From: Tepidiforma thermophila
GTDB taxonomy: Bacteria; Chloroflexota; Dehalococcoidia; Tepidiformales; Tepidiformaceae
Reading direction: 5' to 3'
DNA length: 64,000 bases
Assembly (NCBI RefSeq): GCF_002563855.1
Contig: NZ_PDJQ01000001.1
Location: 868,001-932,000 of the forward strand
Part shown: positions 17,980-28,167 of the stretch, piece after piece
Layout: the number at the start of each line of letters is the position of its first letter
Position numbering within the stretch: position 1 is the stretch's first letter
Notes under the pieces: model-generated
What the model saw: the letters and a program-made list of their open reading frames with translations, nothing else
Told to the model about the DNA's origin: nothing
Database searches by the model: none
Program-made: the position numbers and the translations under genes

Positions 17980-18903
17980 ATGCCGGACCACCCCCTGCCC
18001 ACGCCCGAGGAGGTCGCTCGCTACTTCGACCTCTGTTCAAACTGGGGCCGCTGGGGCCCGGAGGACTCCGCCGGCACCATCAACCTCATCACGCCGGAGA
18101 AGCGCCGCAGGGCCGCCGCGCTCGTCCGCACCGGCCGGGCCGTCTCCATCGCCCACCCGCTCAACACCGTCGGCGGCCCCGGCAACTGGAACCCGGCCCA
18201 GCACTGGGTCCGCACCGGCGCCGACTTCTCGGTCGACTACATCGGCCTCCTCTTCCATGGCTACGCCACCACCCACATCGATGCCCTCTGCCACATCTTC
18301 TGGCAGGGCCAGATGTATAACGGCCGCCCTGCCAGCGAGGTCACCTCCCTCGGCGCCCGCGCCGGTGCCGTCGATGCCTGGAAGGACGGCATCGTCACCC
18401 GCGGCGTCCTCCTCGATATCCCCCGCTTCCGCGGGACGGAGTACGTCACCCTCGATGCCCCCGTCCGCGGCTGGGAGCTCGAAGCCGCCGCCGAGGCCCA
18501 GGGCACCCCCCTCGAACCCGGCGACGCCGTCCTCGTCTACAGCGGCCGCACCGCGTTCTACGCGGCCAACCCCGGCAGCACGCCCGGCGTCCAGCCCTCC
18601 CCCGGCCTCCACGCCGACACGGCCCCCGTCCTGAAACGCCACGACGTCGCCCTCCTCGGCTGGGACATGATGGACGCCCGCCCCAGCGGCTACGCCATCT
18701 TCGACGACCCGCCCCGCGCCGGCGGCCCCGTCCACGTGCTCGCCATCGTCTTCATGGGCCTCCCCCTGCTCGATAACGCCAACCTCGACCCCCTCGCGCA
18801 GGCCTGCCGCGAAGAAGGCCGCTGGGAGTTCCTGCTCACCGTCGCCCCGCTGAACGTCCGCGGCGGCACCGGCTCACCCGTCAATCCCATCGCCCTGTTC
18901 TGA
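17980..18903 (+). CDS. cyclase family protein (metal-dependent hydrolase)
   Basis: Protein of 307 residues of the cyclase/kynurenine-formamidase-like family. The metal motif HGYATTHIDALCH (HxxxTHxDxxxH) lies near residue 87. The downstream VLVYSGRTAFY and DTAPVLKRHDVALLGWDMMD segments fit. Members hydrolyse amide or formyl groups such as N-formylkynurenine, but this longer 300-residue subgroup is not characterised well enough to name the substrate. No kynurenine pathway genes are adjacent. ATG follows GAGGTG. Confidence 0.85.
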   Translation: MPDHPLPTPEEVARYFDLCSNWGRWGPEDSAGTINLITPEKRRRAAALVRTGRAVSIAHPLNTVGGPGNWNPAQHWVRTGADFSVDYIGLLFHGYATTHIDALCHIFWQGQMYNGRPASEVTSLGARAGAVDAWKDGIVTRGVLLDIPRFRGTEYVTLDAPVRGWELEAAAEAQGTPLEPGDAVLVYSGRTAFYAANPGSTPGVQPSPGLHADTAPVLKRHDVALLGWDMMDARPSGYAIFDDPPRAGGPVHVLAIVFMGLPLLDNANLDPLAQACREEGRWEFLLTVAPLNVRGGTGSPVNPIALF

Positions 18904-18920
18904 GCAGCCCCCGCCTCCGC

Positions 18921-18926
18921 TACCAT
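18921..18926 (+). promoter_or_regulatory. -10 box six nt before the hydrolase start (leaderless)
   Basis: TACCAT lies at 18921-18926 and the ATG begins at 18933, so transcription should start on or next to the start codon. The -35 region (TTCTGA at 18898-18903) is a poor match. Confidence 0.45.
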
Positions 18927-18932
18927 CCTCCT

Positions 18933-20063
18933 ATGCGCATCCCCACCCTCGCCGCGGCCGGCGCCGCGGCCGGCGCGGCCGCCTTCCTCGCGCCCGGCAT
19001 CCTCCTCTCCCGCATGCTCCACCGCGCCGGCTTCGATCCCGCCTCCGACCGGCTCCCGGCCCCCTTCAGCGTCCGCATCACCGCCATCGCCCCGGGCCGC
19101 ATCACCCTCCGCCGGGGGCCGGCCGGCGCGCCCGGCGCGCACCTCGAACCCGGCCGCTACCTCCTCGAAGCCGCCCGCGGCCGCGCCTTCCTGGGCCCCG
19201 TGCTCGAATCCAACGGCGTCGTCGCTATCCGCGAATTCACGCCCCTCGATGGCGACCTCCGCGTCGGCGACTTCGCCCGCCTCGACCCCTTCGCCTTCCC
19301 CGGCGACCCCCGCGAGGCCCACGGCATCGACTTCGACGAGGTCGAAATTCCTGCCCCGCTCGGCCGTTTCCCCGCCTGGTACATCCCCGGCCGGCGCGAA
19401 ACCTGGGCGGTCATGGTCCACGGCAAGGGCGCCAACCGCCGGGAGACCCTCCGCCTCCTTCCGCTGCTGGTCGAAGCCGGCTACCCCTCCCTCGCCATCA
19501 CCTACCGCAACGACGAAGGCTGCCCGCCCGCGCCGCACGGCCGCTACACCTACGGCCGCGACGAATACGAAGAGCTCGAAGCCGCCGTTCGCTTCGCCCT
19601 CGAACTCGGCGCCCGCCGCATCCTCCTCGTCGGCTACTCCATGGGCGGCGCCATCTGCCTCTCCTTCATGGAGCGCTCCAACCTCGCCTCGCGCGCCGCC
19701 GGCTTCATCCTCGATGCCCCCATGCTCGACCTCCGCAGCACCGTCGCCCATGGCGCCCGCCAGCGCCGGGTCCCCCTCTGGTACCTCGCCGTCTCCAACC
19801 GCATCGCCGCCCGCCGCTACCGGTTCAACTGGGACGACTTCGACTACCGCCGAACCGCCATGGACCTCCAGGTCCCGGTGCTCCTGTTCCATGGCGACGC
19901 CGACCCCGTCGTCCCCGTCGAAACCAGCGACGCCCTCGCCGCGGCCCGCCCCGATATCGTCCGCTACGTCCGCGTTCCCGGCGCCGGCCACGTCCGCGCC
20001 TGGAACGTCGACCCTGAGGGCTACGCCGACGCCGTCCGCGCCTTCCTCGCCGCGCTCGAATAG
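18933..20063 (+). CDS. alpha/beta hydrolase with N-terminal hydrophobic anchor
   Basis: Protein of 376 residues. An Ala-rich hydrophobic stretch (about residues 5-28) could be a signal anchor. The hydrolase domain starts near 145: WAVMVHGKG holds the oxyanion loop, LLVGYSMGGAI the nucleophile Ser, LFHGDADPVVP the acid and GAGHVRAWN the His. The N-terminal 120 residues are beta-rich and unassigned. It probably acts at the membrane; substrate unknown. A -10 box directly upstream suggests a leaderless mRNA. Confidence 0.85.
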   Translation: MRIPTLAAAGAAAGAAAFLAPGILLSRMLHRAGFDPASDRLPAPFSVRITAIAPGRITLRRGPAGAPGAHLEPGRYLLEAARGRAFLGPVLESNGVVAIREFTPLDGDLRVGDFARLDPFAFPGDPREAHGIDFDEVEIPAPLGRFPAWYIPGRRETWAVMVHGKGANRRETLRLLPLLVEAGYPSLAITYRNDEGCPPAPHGRYTYGRDEYEELEAAVRFALELGARRILLVGYSMGGAICLSFMERSNLASRAAGFILDAPMLDLRSTVAHGARQRRVPLWYLAVSNRIAARRYRFNWDDFDYRRTAMDLQVPVLLFHGDADPVVPVETSDALAAARPDIVRYVRVPGAGHVRAWNVDPEGYADAVRAFLAALE

Positions 20064-20069
20064 CCGCGC

Positions 20070-21083
20070 CTAGTGCGCAATCTCCTCGCCCCGGAGCGTC
20101 TCCCGCGAGAACGTCCAGTAGAGCAGCCAGAGCGACGGCACCAGGATGAGCGACCCGATGGGCAGCGCCACCAGGAACGACACCACCGTAATCCGCTCTG
20201 CCGCAGCCTCCTTATACGTCAGCGCGTTCGCCAGCAGGTAGGGATGCTGCGCCAGCCCCCATGCCCCGACCACCCCCGCCACCGTCGCCGCCGCCAGCGG
20301 CGGCGCCAGCCGGGCCCGCCGCGTCCAGAGCGCCCAGAGCGCCGCCAGCCCGAGCATCGCCGTCACGGCCATCGCAGCAACCACCCGGGCATCGTCCAGG
20401 TGTCCGGCAAACACCTCCGCATCGGCCGCGGCCACCGGGATGGCCACCGTCGTGGCTGCCCCCAGCGCCAGCGATGCCGCAATCGCCCGGCGCCGGAAAT
20501 CCTCCTGCAGCGCCCCCTCCGTTCGCGGCACCATGTACGCCGCCGCAAGGAACGCGCAGATCAGCAGCCCGATCAGCCCGCACATCAGCGCGAACGGCCC
20601 CAGCCACCCCGCGAACGGCCCCGAAAGCACCCGTGAGCCATCCACCTCGATGTGCCCGCCAGTTACCGCGCCGATGACCAGCCCGAAGGTGAACGGCGTC
20701 AGCACGCTCGCCCACGAGAACCACTGCAGCGACTGCCGTGCCAGCCGGCTCTCCCGCTGCCCGTAGTGCCGGAAGGCGAAGGCAGCGCCCCGCGCCACAA
20801 TCCCGACCAGCGCGATGAACAGCGGCACATAGAGCGCCTCGAAAATCACCGCGTAGGCTGTCGGGAACACCACGAAGAGCGTCACCACCAGCAGGATCAG
20901 CCACACGTGGTTCGTCTCCCACACCGGCCCGATCGCCTTCTCCAGCGCCAGCCGCTGCTCCTGCTTGCGCGGTCCCCACGCCAGCAGCGACCAGATCCCG
21001 CCGCCGAAATCGGCACCGCCGAACATCGCGTACATCATCACCGCGGCGAGCGCCACGCCCGCCGCCGCCAGCTCAGGCGACAC
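20070..21083 (-). CDS. cydB: cytochrome bd ubiquinol oxidase subunit II
   Basis: CydB of 337 residues with eight or nine hydrophobic segments. The N-terminal GGADFGGGIWSLLA and GPVWETNHVWLILLVVTLFVVFP are family signatures. Together with CydA it forms the membrane quinol oxidase that reduces O2 with high affinity and without proton pumping. The start overlaps the end of cydA by 11 bp. I found no cydX-sized ORF after it; the hydrolase stop is 7 bp away. Confidence 0.95.
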   Translation of the reverse strand: MSPELAAAGVALAAVMMYAMFGGADFGGGIWSLLAWGPRKQEQRLALEKAIGPVWETNHVWLILLVVTLFVVFPTAYAVIFEALYVPLFIALVGIVARGAAFAFRHYGQRESRLARQSLQWFSWASVLTPFTFGLVIGAVTGGHIEVDGSRVLSGPFAGWLGPFALMCGLIGLLICAFLAAAYMVPRTEGALQEDFRRRAIAASLALGAATTVAIPVAAADAEVFAGHLDDARVVAAMAVTAMLGLAALWALWTRRARLAPPLAAATVAGVVGAWGLAQHPYLLANALTYKEAAAERITVVSFLVALPIGSLILVPSLWLLYWTFSRETLRGEEIAH

Positions 21084-22428
21084 TCTCGGCCTCCCTCCCC
21101 GCTGCGCCCGGCAGCCGCTCCGGCTGCTTCGGCCCGTGCGGCCACTTCAGCAGCGCCACGATGAGCGCAATCGAAATCACGACGTACAGCAGCGTGAACA
21201 GCACGAAGAAGACGAGGATGCCGTCCCGCTCGGTCACCGCCTCCGACGTGCGCAGGTACCCGTATACCACCCACGGCTGCCGCCCAAACTCGGTCACGAA
21301 CCACCCGGCCTGCAGCGCGGCGAACGAGAGGAACCCGCTCGCCACCAGCGCCCACGAGAGCCAGCGGCCCGGCAGCCAGCCCGGCTCCGCCTTCCGCCGC
21401 CGCCACCACGCCCACCAGTACCAGCCGGCGATGAACAGCAGCGCAAACCCGGCCCCCACCATCACCTGCAACGAGAGGTGCGTCAGCAGCTCGTTCGGCC
21501 GGTCCTCCTTCGGCACATCGTTGAGCCCCAGTACCTCTGCGTTGAAGTCCCGGTAGCCGAGGTAGCTGAGCAGTTTCGGGATCTCGATGGCGTACTTCGT
21601 CTCCCCGTCCACCGGGATGCCCCCAATCCGGAGCGGTGCCCCGCGCTCCGTCTCATACTGGCCCTCCATCGCCGCGAACTTCACGGGCTGGAGCTCCGCA
21701 ACCCGCCGCGCCGCGAAGTCCCCCGCCACAATCTGCAGCGGGATCGAAACGACCGCCACGGCCATCGCCAGCTGCAGCCCGAGCCGCGCATTGACCGCCG
21801 GCTTCTTCCGCCAGAGCAGCCACGCGTACACCGCCGCCACCGAAAACCCCGTCACCACGTACGATGCCAGCGTCCCGTGGATCGCCTCGTGCAGCCACGC
21901 CGCGTTGAACATCGCATCCCACGGGTCCACGTCCACGACCTGCCCATCGACCACCCGGAACCCCTCCGGCGTGTTCATCCACGCGTTCGCCGAAATCACG
22001 AACACTGCCGAAAGCGCCGAGCTGATGACAATCGGGATCGTCACCAGCCAGTGCGCGAACGCCGACATCCGGTTCCAGCCGTAGATGTAGATAGCGAGGA
22101 AGATCGCCTCGGTGAAGAACGCGAACCCCTCGAGCGAGAACGGCATCCCGATGATCCCGCCCGCGTACTCCATAAACCGCGGCCACAGCAGCCCCAGCTC
22201 GAACGACAGCACCGTCCCCGAAACCGCGCCCACCGCAAACAGCAGCCCCACCACCGGCGTCCACGCCCGCGCCAGCTGCCGGTACCGCTGGTCGCCGGTC
22301 TTCAGGGCCATCCCCTCCGCGATGAACAGCAGCAGCGGCAGGCCGATGCCCAGCGGGGTGAAGAACGTATGAAACACGAGCGACAGCCCCATCAGGGCCC
22401 GCGCAGAAAGCAGCGTGTCGAACTCCAC
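21073..22428 (-). CDS. cydA: cytochrome bd ubiquinol oxidase subunit I
   Basis: CydA of 451 residues. The N-terminal haem ligand region [20 protein letters not shown], the conserved [22 protein letters not shown] and [14 protein letters not shown] quinol-site segments are all present. The total length suggests the short Q-loop form, as in CIO-like or Bacillus-type bd oxidases. I chose GTG at 22428, with GGAGGGG upstream on the minus strand. A longer open frame upstream is not coding in character. It is divergent from the sugar dehydrogenase gene. Confidence 0.95.
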   Translation of the reverse strand: MEFDTLLSARALMGLSLVFHTFFTPLGIGLPLLLFIAEGMALKTGDQRYRQLARAWTPVVGLLFAVGAVSGTVLSFELGLLWPRFMEYAGGIIGMPFSLEGFAFFTEAIFLAIYIYGWNRMSAFAHWLVTIPIVISSALSAVFVISANAWMNTPEGFRVVDGQVVDVDPWDAMFNAAWLHEAIHGTLASYVVTGFSVAAVYAWLLWRKKPAVNARLGLQLAMAVAVVSIPLQIVAGDFAARRVAELQPVKFAAMEGQYETERGAPLRIGGIPVDGETKYAIEIPKLLSYLGYRDFNAEVLGLNDVPKEDRPNELLTHLSLQVMVGAGFALLFIAGWYWWAWWRRRKAEPGWLPGRWLSWALVASGFLSFAALQAGWFVTEFGRQPWVVYGYLRTSEAVTERDGILVFFVLFTLLYVVISIALIVALLKWPHGPKQPERLPGAAGREAESVA

Positions 22429-22570
22429 GCGCGTCCCCTCCGCGCCGAACCGGGCGCAAACCCAGTATCGCGGATGCGCATCCCGCTCGTGGCAAAACCG
22501 CTCAATGGCCCCATAGGTCCTGCGAATGGCCCCTTTCTCCCGGCCTAACCGTTGCCTGTGCCACCATGCC

Positions 22571-23821
<1,251 letters not shown>

Positions 23822-23894
23822 CCCGCCGCTGCACGCCCCGGCCGGGGACGCTACGCTATCCGGCGACCCCTACCACACCCGGGAGTGCACGCCC

Positions 23895-24938
23895 ATGAAG
23901 CTCGGCCTCTACCTCGGCTACTCCGGCGCGAAGCTGGACCTGCCCGTCGATACCGTCCTCGAAGCCGAACGGCTCGGCTGGGATTCCGTCTGGACCGCCG
24001 AAGCCTACGGCTCCGATGCCGTCACCCCGCTCGCCTACCTCGCCGCCCTGACGAAGCGCATCAAACTCGGCACCGCCATCATGCAGATCCCGGCCCGCAC
24101 CCCGGCGATGACGGCCATGACCGCCATGACCCTCGATGCCCTCAGCGGCGGCCGCATGCTCGTCGGCCTCGGCCTCAGCGGCCCCCAGGTCGTCGAAGGC
24201 TGGCACGGCCAGCCCTACGGCCACCCGCAGGCCCGCCTCCGCGAATACGTCGCCATCCTTCGCAAAATCTGGGCCCGCGAGGAGCCGGTCGAGTTCCACG
24301 GCAAGGAATACAACCTCCCCTACACCGGCCCCGGCGCCACCGGCCTCGGCAAACCGCTCAAGAGCATCCTCCACGGGCGCAACATGCCCATCTACCTCGC
24401 CACCCTCGGCCCCAACAACATCCGACTCACCGCCGAGATCGCCGACGGCTGGATTCCTGCCTTCTTCTCCCCCTACCGCATGGACGTCTTCCGGCCCGAC
24501 CTCGAGGCCGGCTTCGCCCGCGCCGGCAACGGCAAGTCGATGAAAGATTTCGACATCGTCGCCACCTGCAGCGTCATCATCACCGACGACGTCAAGGCCG
24601 GCCTCGCCGCCACCAAGCCCGGCATCGCCCTCTACGTCGGCGGCATGGGCGCCCGCCAGAAGAACTTCTACAACGAACTGATGCAGCGCTACGGCTACAC
24701 CGAGGCCGCAGCCCGCGTGCAGGAGCTCTACCTCGCCGGCCGCAAGGCCGAAGCCGAGGCCGCCGTACCCGACGAGCTCGCCGATGAAATGGCCCTCGTC
24801 GGCCCCGTCGAGCGCATCCGCGAGCGGTACAAAGCCTGGGAGGATGCCGGCGTCGGCACCCTCCTCATCGGCACCCGCGACAGCCGCGTCCTCCAGCTCA
24901 TGGCCGAGCTCACCGGCGCGCTCGCGAACGCCGGCTAA
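23895..24938 (+). CDS. LLM class F420-dependent oxidoreductase
   Basis: Luciferase-like monooxygenase fold of 347 residues, F420-type. The opening [30 protein letters not shown] and [19 protein letters not shown] are characteristic of mycobacterial and Chloroflexi F420 enzymes. It probably oxidises or reduces a small organic substrate with F420; FMN remains possible. The short gene for a 154-residue protein follows after 18 bp and may be co-transcribed. Confidence 0.9.
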   Translation: MKLGLYLGYSGAKLDLPVDTVLEAERLGWDSVWTAEAYGSDAVTPLAYLAALTKRIKLGTAIMQIPARTPAMTAMTAMTLDALSGGRMLVGLGLSGPQVVEGWHGQPYGHPQARLREYVAILRKIWAREEPVEFHGKEYNLPYTGPGATGLGKPLKSILHGRNMPIYLATLGPNNIRLTAEIADGWIPAFFSPYRMDVFRPDLEAGFARAGNGKSMKDFDIVATCSVIITDDVKAGLAATKPGIALYVGGMGARQKNFYNELMQRYGYTEAAARVQELYLAGRKAEAEAAVPDELADEMALVGPVERIRERYKAWEDAGVGTLLIGTRDSRVLQLMAELTGALANAG

Positions 24939-24956
24939 TTCCCGGGGAGATTCGCC

Positions 24957-25421
24957 GTGGCCGAAGAGTTCGTCATCATCCTGCCGCCCCACCTCTCCAT
25001 GGACGCGCGCCGCCGACTCGCCGAAGCGCGCGTCTTCGAACAGGAGGTGCTTGCGCTGCTCGGCGAACTCCTCGGCCGCGAGCTGCCCGCGCCCCACGCC
25101 TGCATCGAAGAGCACCGCGCCATCGGTACCTGGGATTTCCACATCCTCCGCTCCTGGCAGGCCGGCGACCTCGCCCTCCGCGCCACCGCCCGTCCCATCG
25201 AAGGCGCAGGCGGCCCCTTCGGCGAAGACATCGAATTCGAGGTCGTCGAGGTGCCCCCGCTCCGCTTCGCTGCCATCGCCAGCCTCGATATTCGCGTCGG
25301 CGGCTCCCTCCGCATCACCGTCGCCGGCTGCCCGCCCGCCGACCTCGAGCGCCTGCGCGCCGCCTTCGGCCGCCACATCGGCGCCCTGCTCGCAGCGCTC
25401 GAATCCGGGGCCGTACGCTAA
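24957..25421 (+). CDS. hypothetical protein
   Basis: Protein of 154 residues starting at GTG with GGGGAGA upstream. I recognise no family. It is soluble, with an N-terminal helix-rich part (MDARRRLAEARVFEQEV), a central acidic beta segment (EFEVVEVPPLRF) and a C-terminal helix. There is no signal or metal motif. It follows the LLM oxidoreductase by 18 bp and its end overlaps the convergent zinc-ribbon gene by 4 bp. Confidence 0.6.
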   Translation: MAEEFVIILPPHLSMDARRRLAEARVFEQEVLALLGELLGRELPAPHACIEEHRAIGTWDFHILRSWQAGDLALRATARPIEGAGGPFGEDIEFEVVEVPPLRFAAIASLDIRVGGSLRITVAGCPPADLERLRAAFGRHIGALLAALESGAVR

Positions 25422-25993
25422 GCCTGGTCCGTCGCCTGCCCGGCTGGCGCACCGGCGGCCCCGGCGGTTCCATCCCGCTGCTCGAGGAATGCCGCCCACG
25501 CCGCATCCCGCCGCCGCGCCCCGCGCCGGTAGCCGATCTGCGCCCCGATGAACGTCCCGAACAGCTGCGCCAGCACATACCCCCCGAGCAGCAGCACCCC
25601 GAACGCCAGCGCCGGGTGGCCGAGGATGCCCGGCCCCCACAGCACCATCCACAGGAAGAGCGCCGAGGCCAGGATCAGCCCGAAAAACGCGCCCCCGTGC
25701 ACCCAGCGCGCCTCCGTCTTCTGCTTGTCGAGGTAGAGGCGCAGCACCTCCTGCGGGATCTCGTTCACCGTCGGCCGCTCCCCGGTCCCCGTGCCGCAAA
25801 ACGGGCAAACCGTATCCTCCGCCCGCAGCCGCGCGTAGCAGAACCCGCAGAACCGGCCCGTCGCCGGCACCCGCCGCGCCAGCCGCTCCTCCATCTTCGG
25901 CTGCAGCCGGTCCAGGTACGGGTAGGGCGACTCATACCCCGCAACCCCGCGCACCTCCGGCGCAGCGCCCTCGCGTGCATCACCCTCCCGCAT
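25418..25993 (-). CDS. zinc-ribbon membrane protein
   Basis: Protein of 191 residues. A four-cysteine zinc ribbon is formed by CGFC (Cys49, Cys52) and CPFC (Cys63, Cys66). Two hydrophobic segments follow (about 94-115 and 118-140) and then an Arg-rich tail. I infer a small membrane protein with a cytoplasmic zinc ribbon; function unknown. Start ATG 25993 was preferred over one 48 bp upstream. It is divergent from the hydrolase at 26075. Confidence 0.7.
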   Translation of the reverse strand: MREGDAREGAAPEVRGVAGYESPYPYLDRLQPKMEERLARRVPATGRFCGFCYARLRAEDTVCPFCGTGTGERPTVNEIPQEVLRLYLDKQKTEARWVHGGAFFGLILASALFLWMVLWGPGILGHPALAFGVLLLGGYVLAQLFGTFIGAQIGYRRGARRRDAAWAAFLEQRDGTAGAAGAPAGQATDQA

Positions 25994-26060
25994 GCCCCTA
26001 GCGAACCACCCCGCGCCCCCGGCCGCAACCCGCCCGCTCACCCCAACGGCCGCCGCTTCG

Positions 26061-26066
26061 TATACT
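26061..26066 (+). promoter_or_regulatory. -10 box of a leaderless hydrolase gene
   Basis: TATACT at 26061-26066 is 8 nt before the GTG at 26075, placing the expected transcript start at the start codon. No clear -35 is seen. Confidence 0.5.
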
Positions 26067-26074
26067 CACCAGCT

Positions 26075-26929
26075 GTGACCACCCAACCGGCCCTCCACGG
26101 CGAAGACGGCTACCTCACCATCCACGGCCTCCGGCACCACTACATCCGCTGGGGCAGCGTCGACAATGAGCCCCTCGTCCTCCTCCATGGGCTCATGAAC
26201 AACGCCCGCTACTGGGAGCACATCGCCGAGCGGTTCGTCGACCGCTGGTGCGTCTACGCCCCCGACCTCCGCGGCCACGGCGAAAGCGAGCACGCCCCCG
26301 GCGGTTACCTCGTCTGGGCCTTCGCCATGGACCTCCGCGGCTTCGTCGAGGAGATGGACCTCGAAGCCTTCGACCTCGTCGCCCACAGCATCGGCAGCCG
26401 CATCGCCATGGCCTACGCCCGCGACCACTCCCATCGCATCAAGCACCTCGTCCTCGCCGATATGGGCCCCCAGATGGCCGACCAGGGCGCCCGCGGCATC
26501 CGCCGCAGCACCGGCGAAGCCCAGAAGGCCCCCGGCTTCGCGACCGAGGCCGAAGCGATCGAACACTTCGCCCGCCTCTACCCCGGCCGCGACCGCGACT
26601 TCCTCCTCCGCCAGGTCTACGCCTCCCTCCAGCTCGATGAGGAGAGCGGCAACCTCGTCTTCCGCTTCGACCCCGCCATCCACCAGGCTACCGGCCGCGG
26701 CGCCATCGCCGAAATCCCCTACCTCTGGGAGAGCCTCGAGCACATCACCTGCCCCACCCTCGTCATCCGCGCCGAAAAGAGCAAAATCCTCTCGCCCGAG
26801 ATCGCGGAGGAGATGGTCCGGCGCCTCCCCAACGGCCGCCTCGTCGAGATCCCCGATGCCGGGCACCAGGTGCCGCTCCACCAGCCCGAGGCCTTCAGCC
26901 GCGTTGTCCGCGAGTTTCTCGAGTCCTGA
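26075..26929 (+). CDS. alpha/beta fold hydrolase
   Basis: Protein of 284 residues. PLVLLHGLMNNARYWEHIA is the oxyanion loop, DLVAHSIGSRIAMAYA the nucleophile elbow (AHSIGS, a slight departure from GxSxG) and a C-terminal DAGHQVPLHQP the His. The family covers hydrolases, haloperoxidase-like and lactonase enzymes; substrate unknown. GTG is chosen because of the -10 box directly before it. It faces the M23 lipoprotein gene, with 9 bp between the two stop codons. Confidence 0.85.
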   Translation: MTTQPALHGEDGYLTIHGLRHHYIRWGSVDNEPLVLLHGLMNNARYWEHIAERFVDRWCVYAPDLRGHGESEHAPGGYLVWAFAMDLRGFVEEMDLEAFDLVAHSIGSRIAMAYARDHSHRIKHLVLADMGPQMADQGARGIRRSTGEAQKAPGFATEAEAIEHFARLYPGRDRDFLLRQVYASLQLDEESGNLVFRFDPAIHQATGRGAIAEIPYLWESLEHITCPTLVIRAEKSKILSPEIAEEMVRRLPNGRLVEIPDAGHQVPLHQPEAFSRVVREFLES

Positions 26930-26938
26930 GCCGACGCC

Positions 26939-27919
26939 CTAGAACCCGTTCGTCCCGTCGGTGAACCGGAGCGCATCCAGCAGGATGCCGTGCGCCGCCA
27001 TCTCCCAGTGGAGGTGCGCCCCGGTCGAGAGCCCGGTGTTCCCGACCGCGCCGATGAGCTGCCCCGCCTCAACCCGGTCGCCCTCCGCCACCGCGATGCT
27101 GCTCAGGTGCGCGTACCCCGAGTACAGCCCCCCGCCGTGGTCGATGACCACCATGTTTCCCCGCACCCGAAGCTCCCGGGCCAGCACCACCACGCCCGAG
27201 TTCGTCGCCACCACCGGCGTCCCCTCCGGCGCACCGATGTCCGTCCCCCCGTGGTGCCCGCTCGGCGCAGAGCCGTTCACCGACCGCTGCTCCCCGAACC
27301 GCGCCGTCAGCGCACCCTGCGCCGGGATGAGCCACGGCCCCGACCACAGCTTCTGCGGCGTCACCTTCACGTAGATGCTCTTCAGGAGCGCCTGTTCCTC
27401 CGCGACCACCTGCGGGTCGAGCAGCGCCGCCGTCTGCTCGGGCGTGAATTCGAGGTAGTCCACCGTCCACTCCGTCGGCAGCACCCTGACCGTCGCCTGC
27501 AGCGTGCCCCGCGTCCCGTTCGGCATCCGCACGTCCACCAGCAGCGCGTGCTCGCCCGGCGGGTCCTCCGTATCCACCGGCACGAACGTGTACTGGCTCT
27601 GGCTCCCCTTCGTCAGCGGGTACTTCCGCCCGAGAAACTCCACCTGCCCGCCGATGACGTCCCCCGTCACCGAGACCAGCACCGCCCCCGCCTGGTACAC
27701 CTCCAGCGTCGAGACGACCAGCTCCGGCGGCACGAGCGGCGTCGGCGAAACCCCCGGCGGCAGCGTCGGCGTCGGCGCGGGCCCGGCCGGCGTCACCATC
27801 CGCACCGTCACCTCGGGCGTCCCGTCCGCGCCCGCCGAGCACGCCGCCCCCGCCAGCACCGCTGCCCCCGCCAGCGCCGCCAGCGCCAACCGGCCAGCCA
27901 GCCCCGCCCGGTACCCCAT
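26939..27919 (-). CDS. M23 family metallopeptidase lipoprotein
   Basis: Lipoprotein of 326 residues with a hydrophobic N-terminus ending in AGAAC (Cys27). A Pro/Thr-rich linker (about 48-70) and a beta domain follow, then the M23 (LytM) peptidase domain near the C-terminus. The zinc ligands are visible in GHHGGTDIGAP and in HLHWEMAAHG. Such enzymes cut peptidoglycan cross-bridges or act as adaptors; because both motifs are intact it is probably active. It is at the membrane, facing the wall. ATG 27919 fits the signal sequence. Confidence 0.9.
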   Translation of the reverse strand: MGYRAGLAGRLALAALAGAAVLAGAACSAGADGTPEVTVRMVTPAGPAPTPTLPPGVSPTPLVPPELVVSTLEVYQAGAVLVSVTGDVIGGQVEFLGRKYPLTKGSQSQYTFVPVDTEDPPGEHALLVDVRMPNGTRGTLQATVRVLPTEWTVDYLEFTPEQTAALLDPQVVAEEQALLKSIYVKVTPQKLWSGPWLIPAQGALTARFGEQRSVNGSAPSGHHGGTDIGAPEGTPVVATNSGVVVLARELRVRGNMVVIDHGGGLYSGYAHLSSIAVAEGDRVEAGQLIGAVGNTGLSTGAHLHWEMAAHGILLDALRFTDGTNGF

Positions 27920-28167
27920 ACTCCGCAGGTTCGCCCATCCCTGCCCGCCGGGCAACCGGGCCGGCTCCCGCCCGCCTCCACGTGCTGTTTCGTCGCGGCC
28001 GACGATCCGTCATCTTGTTCCGCTCCCCTGCCGGCTGCCCTTTTTCGTCCGATCGCCTCCTCCGAACTTTTCCTCGGGTGTTACCGGCCTGTCTATCAAG
28101 CCGGCACGCCATGTGTGTGCGCCACGAGGCCGGCCGCCCCTCCAGCCCCTACCCGGAGGTTCCTCCC

